DNA of 5,571 nucleotides from UBA5794 sp964196275 (GTDB lineage Bacteria; Actinomycetota; Acidimicrobiia; Spongiisociales; UBA5794): NCBI GenBank assembly GCA_964196275.1, contig CAXMSN010000002.1, forward strand, positions 1-5,571, in the 5' to 3' direction. Both the position numbers and the translations under genes were made by a program. The notes below the pieces were generated by a model. It was not told where the DNA came from. It did not search any database and saw only the letters and a program-made list of their open reading frames with translations. Position 1 is the first letter of the stretch, and the number at the start of each line of letters is the position of its first letter. Shown in pieces: positions 1 to 5,571 of the stretch.

Positions 1-767
1 GCGTCGTCAGCTTCGCGTGGTACGAAGCCGAGGTACGTCGCCGCGGCGGTGAGTGTCGGGATTGCCGTGGGCAGCGTGACGGATTCGGCGTGGCTCTGGA
101 CGCTCAGAGAAACTGTGTCGTCGGACGGAGCCAGGAACGACACCGTATGTGATGTCGCCTCACGCCTGAGATCGCCGTCACGATAGATGGAGAACGGAGG
201 AGCGGCCCCCTCGAGCATGCTTCTCCCGCCAGCGCCCACCTTCAAAGTGGACCGTAGCTCAGCGAGAGAGGATTGGTCAGGGACCACAGCGCTAGCGTTA
301 ATCGCCAGGGCCACGCTGATCGACTCGACACGGTCCAGTCGTTTTGCCGCCGACATGGCGAGGATGTTCGTCAAACCTGGGTAGTTACCCATCCCGACCC
401 AGCAGATCGACCCCGCCTCTTTGGCCCGCTCTGCCAGAGCGATCGCTCCCTGCGTCTCGGTCGCTCCTTCGGCCATGTCCACGTACGCGATGCCGGTCGA
501 GAGAGCCGATTCAAGTACGGGAATCATGGTCTCGCGATACGGGCCGGCTGTATTGACTACCAGCTCGATCGAATCGCGGGAGATCAGTTCGGCGATCGCG
601 CGGCGATCAGTGACATCTGCGATAACTACGCCGTCGCGAGCGTGGACATCACTCGATTCGGACACACGATCGACCAGTGTCATCGACGAGATCGATGGCT
701 CGGCGGTGAGGAGTCGCGCTACTGCACGACCCGATGCACCCGCCCCACCTGTGATCAGCACATTCAC
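1..767 (-). CDS. Saccharopine dehydrogenase-like NAD(P)-binding protein, C-terminus cut off
   Basis: Translating the minus strand from a GTG at 767 gives 255 open codons running off the left edge. The N-terminus is a Rossmann fold: VNVLITGGAGASG carries GxGxxG at residues 8-13, and beta-2 ends LVDR (31-34). NTAGPY (72-77), YVDMAEG (95-101) and GMGNYPGLTN (125-134) are the conserved blocks of the saccharopine dehydrogenase NADP-binding family. The start is fixed by the Rossmann strand and by an in-frame stop at 789-791. No Shine-Dalgarno is visible, but TAGGGT lies seven bases before the GTG. The family includes lysine-pathway saccharopine reductases, carboxynorspermidine dehydrogenase and many uncharacterised oxidoreductases. 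The substrate-binding half is missing, so the substrate cannot be named. The protein should be a cytoplasmic, nicotinamide-dependent oxidoreductase. It lies 55 bases downstream of the DUF368 gene on the same strand. Confidence 0.82.
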   Translation of the reverse strand, partial: MNVLITGGAGASGRAVARLLTAEPSISSMTLVDRVSESSDVHARDGVVIADVTDRRAIAELISRDSIELVVNTAGPYRETMIPVLESALSTGIAYVDMAEGATETQGAIALAERAKEAGSICWVGMGNYPGLTNILAMSAAKRLDRVESISVALAINASAVVPDQSSLAELRSTLKVGAGGRSMLEGAAPPFSIYRDGDLRREATSHTVSFLAPSDDTVSLSVQSHAESVTLPTAIPTLTAAATYLGFVPREADD

Positions 768-774
768 GAAGGAG

Positions 775-780
775 ACCCTA
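775..780 (-). promoter_or_regulatory. Candidate -10 box (TAGGGT) for a leaderless dehydrogenase transcript
   Basis: On the minus strand TAGGGT matches the actinobacterial TANNNT -10 pattern and is followed by seven bases (CTCCTTC) and then the GTG start at 767. That spacing puts the transcription start at or next to the start codon. No AGGAG-like ribosome site lies before the GTG. No convincing -35 is visible. Read-through from the DUF368 gene 55 bases upstream is the alternative. Confidence 0.4.
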
Positions 781-822
781 GACGATGGTCAGCGTGGCAT
801 TCGATGCATCCGCACACGGCGT

Positions 823-1767
823 TCATCCTTCGTCGTCTGCCAAGACTCCATCGGAGGGTGCGAGTTCTCCACCGCCGTCGTCGACGCGTCTTGCGATCGC
901 AGCGATCACGATCATCGCTGCGAAGCCGATGACCACCATCACTACGGAGAGGCCCACGTCGGAATCTGGTACGCCGAGGTCGGTCGAGTCCACGCCGAGC
1001 GGCCACGGCCACAGGACGCGGAGCGACCCTGCCATCAAACCGACAAGTATCGCGATGACAACGTCGTGATGGTTGGTCAATGCCTTGTGCAGGACTCTTG
1101 AGAAGAGGGCGAGTCCAACGACGGCGCCAATCGAAAACACGACAAGTGAGGTGAAGTCCCTTGCGGTCACTGCGCCGAGAACCGCTCCGTACATGCCGAG
1201 CATCACGAGGATGAACGAACCTGAGATACCAGGAAGGATCATCGCACAGATAGCGATCGCTCCTGAGATGAAGAACGCCCAGACGGCTGGCTCCGCCAGC
1301 TGCGTGACACTCTCTTCGGTGGTGCCGGACCGCAAGCCGAGTGCTGCGAACACGACGACACCGGTACCAAGGGCGATCCATACGTGGTTTCGGATTGGCT
1401 CCCTGATCATGCGCCACGCGATCACGATCGATCCGGCTACGAGGCCGACGAACAACGAAGCCATCACGACGGGTTCGCTGTGGAGGAGGTCCTCGATGAT
1501 GTGAGCGAGGAGGATGATCGCAAGGAGGATGCCCGCACCGAGGGGGAGTATGAACGCCCAATCGACGGTCTTGAACCATCGCTTGAACCCTGAGATGTCA
1601 CCCTTGAGGGCGCTGCCGAGCGCGGATGAACCCGCGTTGACGGAGGCGATCAGCCGCTCGTAGATGCCGAGAACCAGGGCGATGGTGCCGCCGGACACGC
1701 CGGGAACGATGTCGGCTGCACCCATGGCGAAGCCGCGCACGACAGAGATGATGGTTCCGCGAATCAT
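823..1767 (-). CDS. popT: DUF368/PopT-family membrane protein, probable polyprenyl-phosphate transporter
   Basis: This complete 314-residue polytopic membrane protein opens with the family hallmark GAADIVPGVSGGT (residues 16-28). A second related block, MILPGISGSF (176-185), follows. These two PG(V/I)SG elements are the internal repeat typical of DUF368 and probably form re-entrant membrane segments. Hydrophobic spans lie near 71-92, 98-118, 128-145, 161-178, 183-225, 235-250 and 271-292. The tail after 293 is short, acidic and glycine-rich, probably cytoplasmic. DUF368 proteins (PopT), like DedA proteins (UptA), were shown to recycle undecaprenyl phosphate across the cytoplasmic membrane for cell-wall and surface-polymer synthesis. 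Assigning that substrate here rests on family membership only. The ATG at 1767 gives the expected N-terminus; there is no Shine-Dalgarno, but TACACT lies seven bases upstream. The gene is divergent from dtd and followed by the dehydrogenase gene. Confidence 0.93.
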   Translation of the reverse strand: MIRGTIISVVRGFAMGAADIVPGVSGGTIALVLGIYERLIASVNAGSSALGSALKGDISGFKRWFKTVDWAFILPLGAGILLAIILLAHIIEDLLHSEPVVMASLFVGLVAGSIVIAWRMIREPIRNHVWIALGTGVVVFAALGLRSGTTEESVTQLAEPAVWAFFISGAIAICAMILPGISGSFILVMLGMYGAVLGAVTARDFTSLVVFSIGAVVGLALFSRVLHKALTNHHDVVIAILVGLMAGSLRVLWPWPLGVDSTDLGVPDSDVGLSVVMVVIGFAAMIVIAAIARRVDDGGGELAPSDGVLADDEG

Positions 1768-1774
1768 TGTGGCG

Positions 1775-1780
1775 AGTGTA
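1775..1780 (-). promoter_or_regulatory. Candidate -10 box (TACACT) for a leaderless DUF368 transcript
   Basis: On the minus strand TACACT fits TANNNT. Seven bases (CGCCACA) separate it from the ATG at 1767, so transcription would begin at or beside the start codon. No ribosome-binding sequence is present before the ATG. The hexamer shares two bases with the opposite-strand candidate for dtd at 1779-1784. No clear -35 is seen. Confidence 0.45.
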
Positions 1781-1784
1781 GGTT
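1779..1784 (+). promoter_or_regulatory. Candidate -10 box (TAGGTT) for dtd
   Basis: TAGGTT fits TANNNT and would start transcription near 1791, leaving about 20 bases of leader that contain the AGGAG at 1803-1807. A weak -35 candidate, TTCCGC at 1755-1760, lies 18 bases upstream. With only 44 bases between the two divergent start codons, a dtd promoter must lie here or inside the DUF368 gene. Confidence 0.3.
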
Positions 1785-1802
1785 CGGGTCTCGCATGAGA
1801 TG

Positions 1803-1807
1803 AGGAG
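1803..1807 (+). promoter_or_regulatory. Shine-Dalgarno (AGGAG) that sets the dtd start at GTG 1812
   Basis: AGGAG ends four bases before GTG 1812. An in-frame ATG at 1800 lies before this site and would place it inside the coding sequence, adding four residues (MRSG) ahead of the conserved RAVVQRV start of the family. The ribosome site and family N-terminus both favour the GTG. Confidence 0.65.
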
Positions 1808-1811
1808 CGGC

Positions 1812-2267
1812 GTGCGGGCAGTGGTACAGCGGGTCAGAGAAGCTTCGGTTGAAGTCGATGGCGTCGTAGTCGGTTCGATCGACATCGGATTTCTCGTGCT
1901 TGTCGGCGCCGGTCCGAACGACACGGAGGCCGATGCGATCGCCGCGGCAAACAAGATCTCGGGTCTCCGCATCTTCAACGATGCCGCAGGGAAGATGAAC
2001 TTGGGATTGAGTGATGTCGGCGGTTCGATGCTTGTGGTTTCGCAGTTCACGCTCGCTGGCGATGTACGCAAAGGGAGGCGACCGTCGTTCGTGAACGCAG
2101 CCCGTCCTGAGATCGCCGAGCCGCTGGTCTCAACCTTCTGCCACGCAGCAGCGGCTACTGGTATCCGGGTGGAGCAAGGCGTGTTCGGGGCGGACATGAA
2201 GGTGTCCCTCGTGAACGACGGTCCGGTGACACTGATCGTAGACACACGCGACGGCGCAGTGGTGTAG
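1812..2267 (+). CDS. dtd: D-aminoacyl-tRNA deacylase
   Basis: This 151-residue protein, close to the usual length of about 145, hydrolyses D-amino acids (and misattached glycine) from tRNA in the cytoplasm. It thus keeps translation homochiral. It begins RAVVQRVREASVEVDG, the standard family N-terminus. SQFTL at residues 77-81 holds the conserved active-site Thr80. KGRRPSF lies at 87-93. NDGPVT at 135-140 contains the Gly-Pro pair (137-138), the cis-proline motif that rejects L-aminoacyl substrates. All key residues are present and there is no frameshift. The GTG start is preferred over ATG at 1800 because of the AGGAG at 1803-1807. The gene stands alone on this strand. It is divergent from the DUF368 gene and convergent with the helicase gene. 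In many bacteria dtd neighbours relA, which is not seen here. Confidence 0.96.
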   Translation: MRAVVQRVREASVEVDGVVVGSIDIGFLVLVGAGPNDTEADAIAAANKISGLRIFNDAAGKMNLGLSDVGGSMLVVSQFTLAGDVRKGRRPSFVNAARPEIAEPLVSTFCHAAAATGIRVEQGVFGADMKVSLVNDGPVTLIVDTRDGAVV

Positions 2268-2281
2268 CGGCACTTGGGAAG

Positions 2282-2298
2282 TCAGCGGGGTCGGCTGA
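2282..2298 (+). terminator. Weak hairpin just after dtd, possible terminator
   Basis: TCAGC at 2282-2286 pairs with GCTGA at 2294-2298 around a seven-base loop, starting 14 bases after the dtd stop. A smaller ACTT/AAGT hairpin (2272-2282) overlaps it. No T-run follows, so intrinsic termination is doubtful. Such tail-less hairpins are common after genes in GC-rich actinobacteria. Confidence 0.22.
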
Positions 2299-2318
2299 AA
2301 TGGGGGAGCTAGCAAGCT

Positions 2319-2432
2319 GTAGTACGTCGTACGTATGGCGTAGTACGACCCCGGATCAGGGGAGACAACAGGCCACGTGGCCAACCAACACAGAACCTCC
2401 GAGTCGTACTACGTAATGCGTACTTCGGCTAC
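2319..2432 (+). repeat. Long imperfect inverted repeat in the convergent gap, possible structured RNA or bidirectional terminator
   Basis: Arms 2329-2349 and 2403-2423 are inverted copies matching at 18 of 21 positions. The inner 11 bases (CGTAGTACGAC against GTCGTACTACG) match perfectly. Read as plus-strand RNA, two of the three differences (2334/2418 and 2338/2414) are G-U pairs, leaving a single G-A mismatch. Outside an internal loop, GTAG 2319-2322 can pair with CTAC 2429-2432. The 53-base interior holds CCCC/GGGG (2349-2362, sharing base 2349 with the main stem) and the palindrome GGCCACGTGGCC (2371-2382), giving a branched fold. It lies between the 3' ends of dtd and the helicase gene. 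I do not recognise it as a known RNA family. A terminator, a repetitive extragenic element or a dtd 3'-UTR structure are all possible. The pairing is seen; the function is not. Confidence 0.6.
2371..2382. repeat. Perfect 12-base palindrome GGCCACGTGGCC
   Basis: The sequence equals its own reverse complement. As RNA it folds into a four-pair GC stem with an ACGT loop; as duplex DNA it is a symmetric site for a dimeric protein. It lies inside the larger inverted repeat, away from any visible promoter, so a hairpin role looks likelier than an operator role. Confidence 0.5.
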
Positions 2433-2453
2433 GTCAACCGAACCTCTACCGAC

Positions 2454-2466
2454 CTGTTCGCAACAG
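2454..2466 (-). terminator. Small hairpin after the helicase gene, possible terminator
   Basis: On the minus strand CTGTT pairs with AACAG around a three-base GCG loop, about 41 bases past the helicase stop codon. The stem is only five pairs and no T-run follows, so it is weak as an intrinsic terminator. The larger inverted repeat beyond it may do this job instead. Confidence 0.22.
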
Positions 2467-2507
2467 CCAACGAATTCCGAAGAGACGGCTTAGTGGTGCG
2501 TCGCGGA

Positions 2508-5500
2508 TCAGTTCCGGGAGCCCTTTTGGTGCGTCCGTACCCATTCCGTGCCTGCTTCGCAGTGGTGACGGAAATCGCAGTATCCGCACGTGGATGACGG
2601 TGTGGCCTCGAACGGACCGTTGGCGCCGCGGTTGACGAGGCCCTTGATCTCCGTTCGTGCGGTGTCAAGCCATGAGTCATCGACCGTCTCCGTCACCTCT
2701 TCGAATGTAGACCCTCCGAAGTAGGCGAAAGAGACCGACAGCGACTCAGGTGTGTCCAGTGATACCGCACCTTCGGTAACAGCCACCGCGTACGCCTGTA
2801 GCTGCACCCTTCGTGCGGGGCTGTCGCTTCGACGGCCCGATTTGTAGTCGACGATTTCCCACGTGCCCACCTCGGGTTCATAGATCGCGTCGATCTTTCC
2901 GCGAACCGAACCCGTGCCCGCATGCACTTCGAAGGGGACCTCTGCGAACCTCGCCTTGACACCGCTGAACCTCGACGACTCGAAGACGTCCCATGGATCG
3001 ACGATCTGTGCCCTGTCGTCCGGATCCTGACGCTCAGAATCAGAGGCGATGGCGTCATAGGCGTCAGGCGTCGGGTCATCCAACGCGATGATCCCGAGAT
3101 TGTGCAACTCCACCTTTCGGTGGAACTCAGTGCCGCGCCGTGTCGACTTCGTGGGTCTCCTCGGCAGCTTGTCGTAATGGATCCACTTGAACTTGAGAGG
3201 GCATTCCGCAAGGGCTACGAGGTTCGTCACCGACGTGGAGAAAGGCTTCTCGTCAGGCTCCGCGCTCGGTGTCCCAAGGTCCGCTATCTCGAGGGCCATC
3301 TGCCCGACCCGAGCGTCGACAGCGTCTGCGTTCTCCGGGTAGGAGTCTGTCACGAAGTTCTCGTCGGCCATGGCGGCTCGTAACGCATGTGACACTCCAT
3401 CGGTGAACAGTGGGTCCGGTTCAGCATCATCATGGTCGAAAGGGCGAATCTCCGGCTTGGTTCCCGGATCGGCACACCAGACGTCTGTGACCGATCCAAC
3501 GACGTCGCGTGCCATCTGCAAGATGACCGACGGCTCTTTGGGCTTCGAAACACTGTCCTGCCATGCATGGCCAGACATCACGAGCCACCGCTTCGCTCGC
3601 GTCACTGCCACGTATGCAAGGCGAAATTCCTGGGCCGTGTTGCGCGCCTTGAGGCGCTCCCTTCGGTCAGGGCCGATGGCGTCGCGGATGTCACTCAAAC
3701 TTGTTCGATCAAGCCTCAGCTCGTACGGAATGATCGTTGCATGGCTGTCCGGATCATCATACTTTCGGGTACCCATAGGGAAGTCGCCTTTCTGAAGTCC
3801 CGGAACCCACACGGAGTCCCACTCGAGTCCCTTCGCCCCGTGGATTGTGGTGAGCTCCACCGCGTCGGCGGAAGACCTCGCAGGTGGCGTGAGGGCATCA
3901 TCGCGACCTGACTGATCGAGCGCATCGAGATAGCGGAGGAATCTACTCACCGATGGTCGCCCCTCAAGGGGCCGCCACGTTCGGGCGACATCCATGAACT
4001 TGCCGAGATTGAGACGTGCCGATGTCGACTGACCCGGTGGCAGTGCTGCAACCTCATCCCAGATGCCGATCGACGCGATGATGGCGTCGATCGATGCCGG
4101 CACCGTGTTGGCCTGTGCGTATCGCATGAGCCGCTCATGCGTCTCAGCGAACCGGAAGAGCAGTTCGGTCGTCGGCTGCGCGAGGCCATCAGTGGTGTCG
4201 CTGTCATGGATCGCGCCCATGATCGTCGGTGCGTTGAGACGCTTCGCATGTGTTCGGAGCGCATCGAGATCTGCAAGGCCCAGCCGGTATCGGCCTCCCA
4301 TCAGGATCCTCAACAACGCCGTCTCAGCATCGGGATCAGCGATCACCCTGAGCCACGCAAGAACATCGGCGATCTCGGGTATCTCGAGCAGTGTCCCTGG
4401 GTCGTTCACCGACATCGGCACGTCCCGGGTGCGGAGCGCATCTATCAGTATCGGAATCCACGCTCGCTTGCGAACGAGGATCGCCATGTCGGACCACGAG
4501 TCGACTTCGGAGCGGCGTTCAACGATGTCCGCCGCGATCCATTGAGCTTCTTCAGCCTCGGTTCGGAACCACGAAGCGTGCAGATCGCCGTCACGCGCAT
4601 CGGCACGGGCAGTGAGGGGTTCCGAGTCGTCGAGTGTTGGAAGTTGCAAACGGATCTCGTTCGCCAGATCGAGGATGATCCGATCGGATCTGCGATTCAG
4701 ACTCAGCGGCAGGGTCTCCGTCGATTTCCCATCGGATCGGGGGAAGTGATCTGGAAACTCGGCGAAGTTGTCGAGGGACGCGCCACGCCATTCGTAGATG
4801 GTCTGGTCAGTGTCGCCGACCGCAGTGACGGAGGCACTCGGCCCGAAGATCGACGTCAGAAGCATGCGCTGTGCGGGGTCGGTGTCCTGATACTCGTCGA
4901 GAAGGACCACCTCGTATCGGGACGAAAGCTCTTCTGCGATATCCGGGTAGTCGCGGACGAGTTCAACGGCGTTGCGGATCAGATCCGAGAACTCCACGAG
5001 ATGCAGAGCCTCCTTCTTCGACCGATACACAGCCACCGCGTCGAGGAGTTGCATGCGCAGCGGCCATGGGCCGTCTTCGTCTCCCCCTCCATCCGGTTCG
5101 GCATCGACGAGGTCTTGGGGATCAAGCAGATGACGGTCGAGGCCGTCGTTGAGATCAAGCATGTCCGATATCCGCTGGCCCATGGCTGTCAGGTCGAGGG
5201 TGCCCGGCGACTCACGTAGGACGATCTGCGTGAGCTCTGACCGATGGCCATCGTCGAGCAGCAGTGAAGACGGATCGTGACCGACCAATGAGCCGAACTC
5301 ATCGAGGATCGAAGTGGCGAATCCGTGGTAGGTGGCAACTTCCACCTCTTCGCCGTCCGCCGTGGTGCCGACACGTTCGCGGAGACGGTTTCGGAGTTCA
5401 TCGGCCGCCTTCACCGTGAACGTGACTCCCAGCGCCCGAGTGGGGGGAACACCGTCGAGAACGAACTGGCCGAGGCGTTCGACGATGGTTGTGGTCTTTC

Positions 5501-5571
5501 CCGTGCCTGCGCCCGCTGCGACGCGCAGGTGGTGCGGCGGATACGAGATGATCTTTCGCTGCTCGGCGGTC
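2508..5571 (-). CDS. UvrD-type DNA helicase fused to a PD-(D/E)XK nuclease with Fe-S cysteines (AdnB-like), N-terminus cut off
   Basis: 1,020 residues are visible. The frame is open to the right edge, and the first residues TAEQRKII are already the Q motif, so few residues are missing. Superfamily 1A motifs follow in order: Walker A GAGTGKT (20-26), Ia TFTVKAADEL (50-59), TYHGF (80-84), Walker B DEYQD (225-229), III GDTDQTIYEWRGA (252-264), IV LNRRSD (291-296), V TIHGAKGLEWD (575-585) and VI EFRLAYVAVTRAK (648-660). The C-terminus is a RecB-type nuclease: Cys790, GTEFH (813-817), D894 in GKIDAI, VDYK (907-910) and QLQAYA (923-928). It ends with CGYC-x5-C (995, 998, 1004); with Cys790 these would hold a 4Fe-4S cluster as in AddB and AdnB. 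All key residues are present. The architecture matches mycobacterial AdnA/AdnB, which resect double-strand breaks as a heterodimer, and the intact motor favours AdnB. No partner is visible; it could lie upstream beyond the edge. A stand-alone UvrD-nuclease is the alternative. Confidence 0.93.
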   Translation of the reverse strand, partial: TAEQRKIISYPPHHLRVAAGAGTGKTTTIVERLGQFVLDGVPPTRALGVTFTVKAADELRNRLRERVGTTADGEEVEVATYHGFATSILDEFGSLVGHDPSSLLLDDGHRSELTQIVLRESPGTLDLTAMGQRISDMLDLNDGLDRHLLDPQDLVDAEPDGGGDEDGPWPLRMQLLDAVAVYRSKKEALHLVEFSDLIRNAVELVRDYPDIAEELSSRYEVVLLDEYQDTDPAQRMLLTSIFGPSASVTAVGDTDQTIYEWRGASLDNFAEFPDHFPRSDGKSTETLPLSLNRRSDRIILDLANEIRLQLPTLDDSEPLTARADARDGDLHASWFRTEAEEAQWIAADIVERRSEVDSWSDMAILVRKRAWIPILIDALRTRDVPMSVNDPGTLLEIPEIADVLAWLRVIADPDAETALLRILMGGRYRLGLADLDALRTHAKRLNAPTIMGAIHDSDTTDGLAQPTTELLFRFAETHERLMRYAQANTVPASIDAIIASIGIWDEVAALPPGQSTSARLNLGKFMDVARTWRPLEGRPSVSRFLRYLDALDQSGRDDALTPPARSSADAVELTTIHGAKGLEWDSVWVPGLQKGDFPMGTRKYDDPDSHATIIPYELRLDRTSLSDIRDAIGPDRRERLKARNTAQEFRLAYVAVTRAKRWLVMSGHAWQDSVSKPKEPSVILQMARDVVGSVTDVWCADPGTKPEIRPFDHDDAEPDPLFTDGVSHALRAAMADENFVTDSYPENADAVDARVGQMALEIADLGTPSAEPDEKPFSTSVTNLVALAECPLKFKWIHYDKLPRRPTKSTRRGTEFHRKVELHNLGIIALDDPTPDAYDAIASDSERQDPDDRAQIVDPWDVFESSRFSGVKARFAEVPFEVHAGTGSVRGKIDAIYEPEVGTWEIVDYKSGRRSDSPARRVQLQAYAVAVTEGAVSLDTPESLSVSFAYFGGSTFEEVTETVDDSWLDTARTEIKGLVNRGANGPFEATPSSTCGYCDFRHHCEAGTEWVRTHQKGSRN

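Noticed and set aside
273..1101. Plus-strand open frames (273-932 and 421-1101) over the dehydrogenase and DUF368 genes
   Set aside because: They are antisense to two recognised protein families, cross a gene boundary, and have biased, low-information composition.
764..1579. Open frame of 271 codons on the minus strand overlapping the DUF368 gene in another frame
   Set aside because: Its translation is dominated by Arg, His and Pro with no domain signature, while the overlapping DUF368 frame has clear family motifs.
439..1942. Five copies of GCGATCGC (439-446, 592-599, 893-900, 1253-1260, 1935-1942), the octamer known as HIP1 in cyanobacteria
   Set aside because: Every copy encodes Ala-Ile-Ala as GCG ATC GCN in the gene's own frame, so codon preference explains them. 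I noticed none in the remaining 3.6 kb, and the genes do not point to a cyanobacterium.
2300..2416. Possible 38-codon small gene, ATG 2300 to TAA 2416, in the gap
   Set aside because: It has no Shine-Dalgarno, its codons run straight through the inverted-repeat arms, and its peptide shows no membrane segment or motif.
2268..2507. tRNA, integron attC site or CRISPR repeat in the convergent gap
   Set aside because: There is no tRNA anticodon arm or T-loop sequence, no recognisable attC end boxes and no integrase nearby, and the repeats are too few and irregular for a CRISPR array.
4137..5219. Long open frame of 360 codons on the plus strand, antisense to the helicase gene
   Set aside because: It lies wholly inside a gene with intact motifs, has no ribosome site, resembles no family I know, and is arginine-rich, as expected for the complement of a GC-biased gene.
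5412..5414. GTG at 5412-5414 as the helicase start codon
   Set aside because: The frame continues upstream through the Q motif and Walker A (GAGTGKT), both essential for the motor, so this GTG is an internal valine.

Overview
The window carries four protein genes, two of them cut by the window ends, and one 240-base non-coding gap. By eye it is GC-rich (about 60%), with codons ending mostly in G or C and GTG as a probable start for two genes. The helicase-nuclease at the right end resembles the actinobacterial AdnAB class. Together these suggest an actinomycete-like bacterium, possibly a deep lineage such as Acidimicrobiia. That placement is inference; no marker gene is present.

Layout, left to right. 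(1) 1-767, minus: N-terminal 255 residues of a saccharopine-dehydrogenase-like NAD(P)-binding protein, continuing off the left edge. (2) 823-1767, minus: a complete DUF368/PopT-family membrane protein, a probable polyprenyl-phosphate transporter. (3) 1812-2267, plus: a complete D-aminoacyl-tRNA deacylase (dtd), divergent from the DUF368 gene across only 44 bases. (4) 2268-2507: the gap between two convergent genes, holding a long imperfect inverted repeat and two small internal hairpins. (5) 2508-5571, minus: a large UvrD-type helicase fused to a PD-(D/E)XK nuclease with an iron-sulfur cysteine set. Its extreme N-terminus lies beyond the right edge.

The genes do not form an obvious pathway. 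The DUF368 and dehydrogenase genes point the same way 55 bases apart and could share a transcript. However, each has a TANNNT hexamer exactly seven bases before its start codon and no Shine-Dalgarno sequence, which fits leaderless transcripts. dtd instead has a clear AGGAG. The helicase-nuclease serves DNA end processing; a partner subunit, if any, would lie upstream beyond the window.

I see no mobile element, CRISPR array, tRNA, rRNA or phage gene, and no clear sign of a new multi-gene system. The least explained part is the structured gap between dtd and the helicase gene. Its main stem pairs better as plus-strand RNA than as minus-strand RNA.
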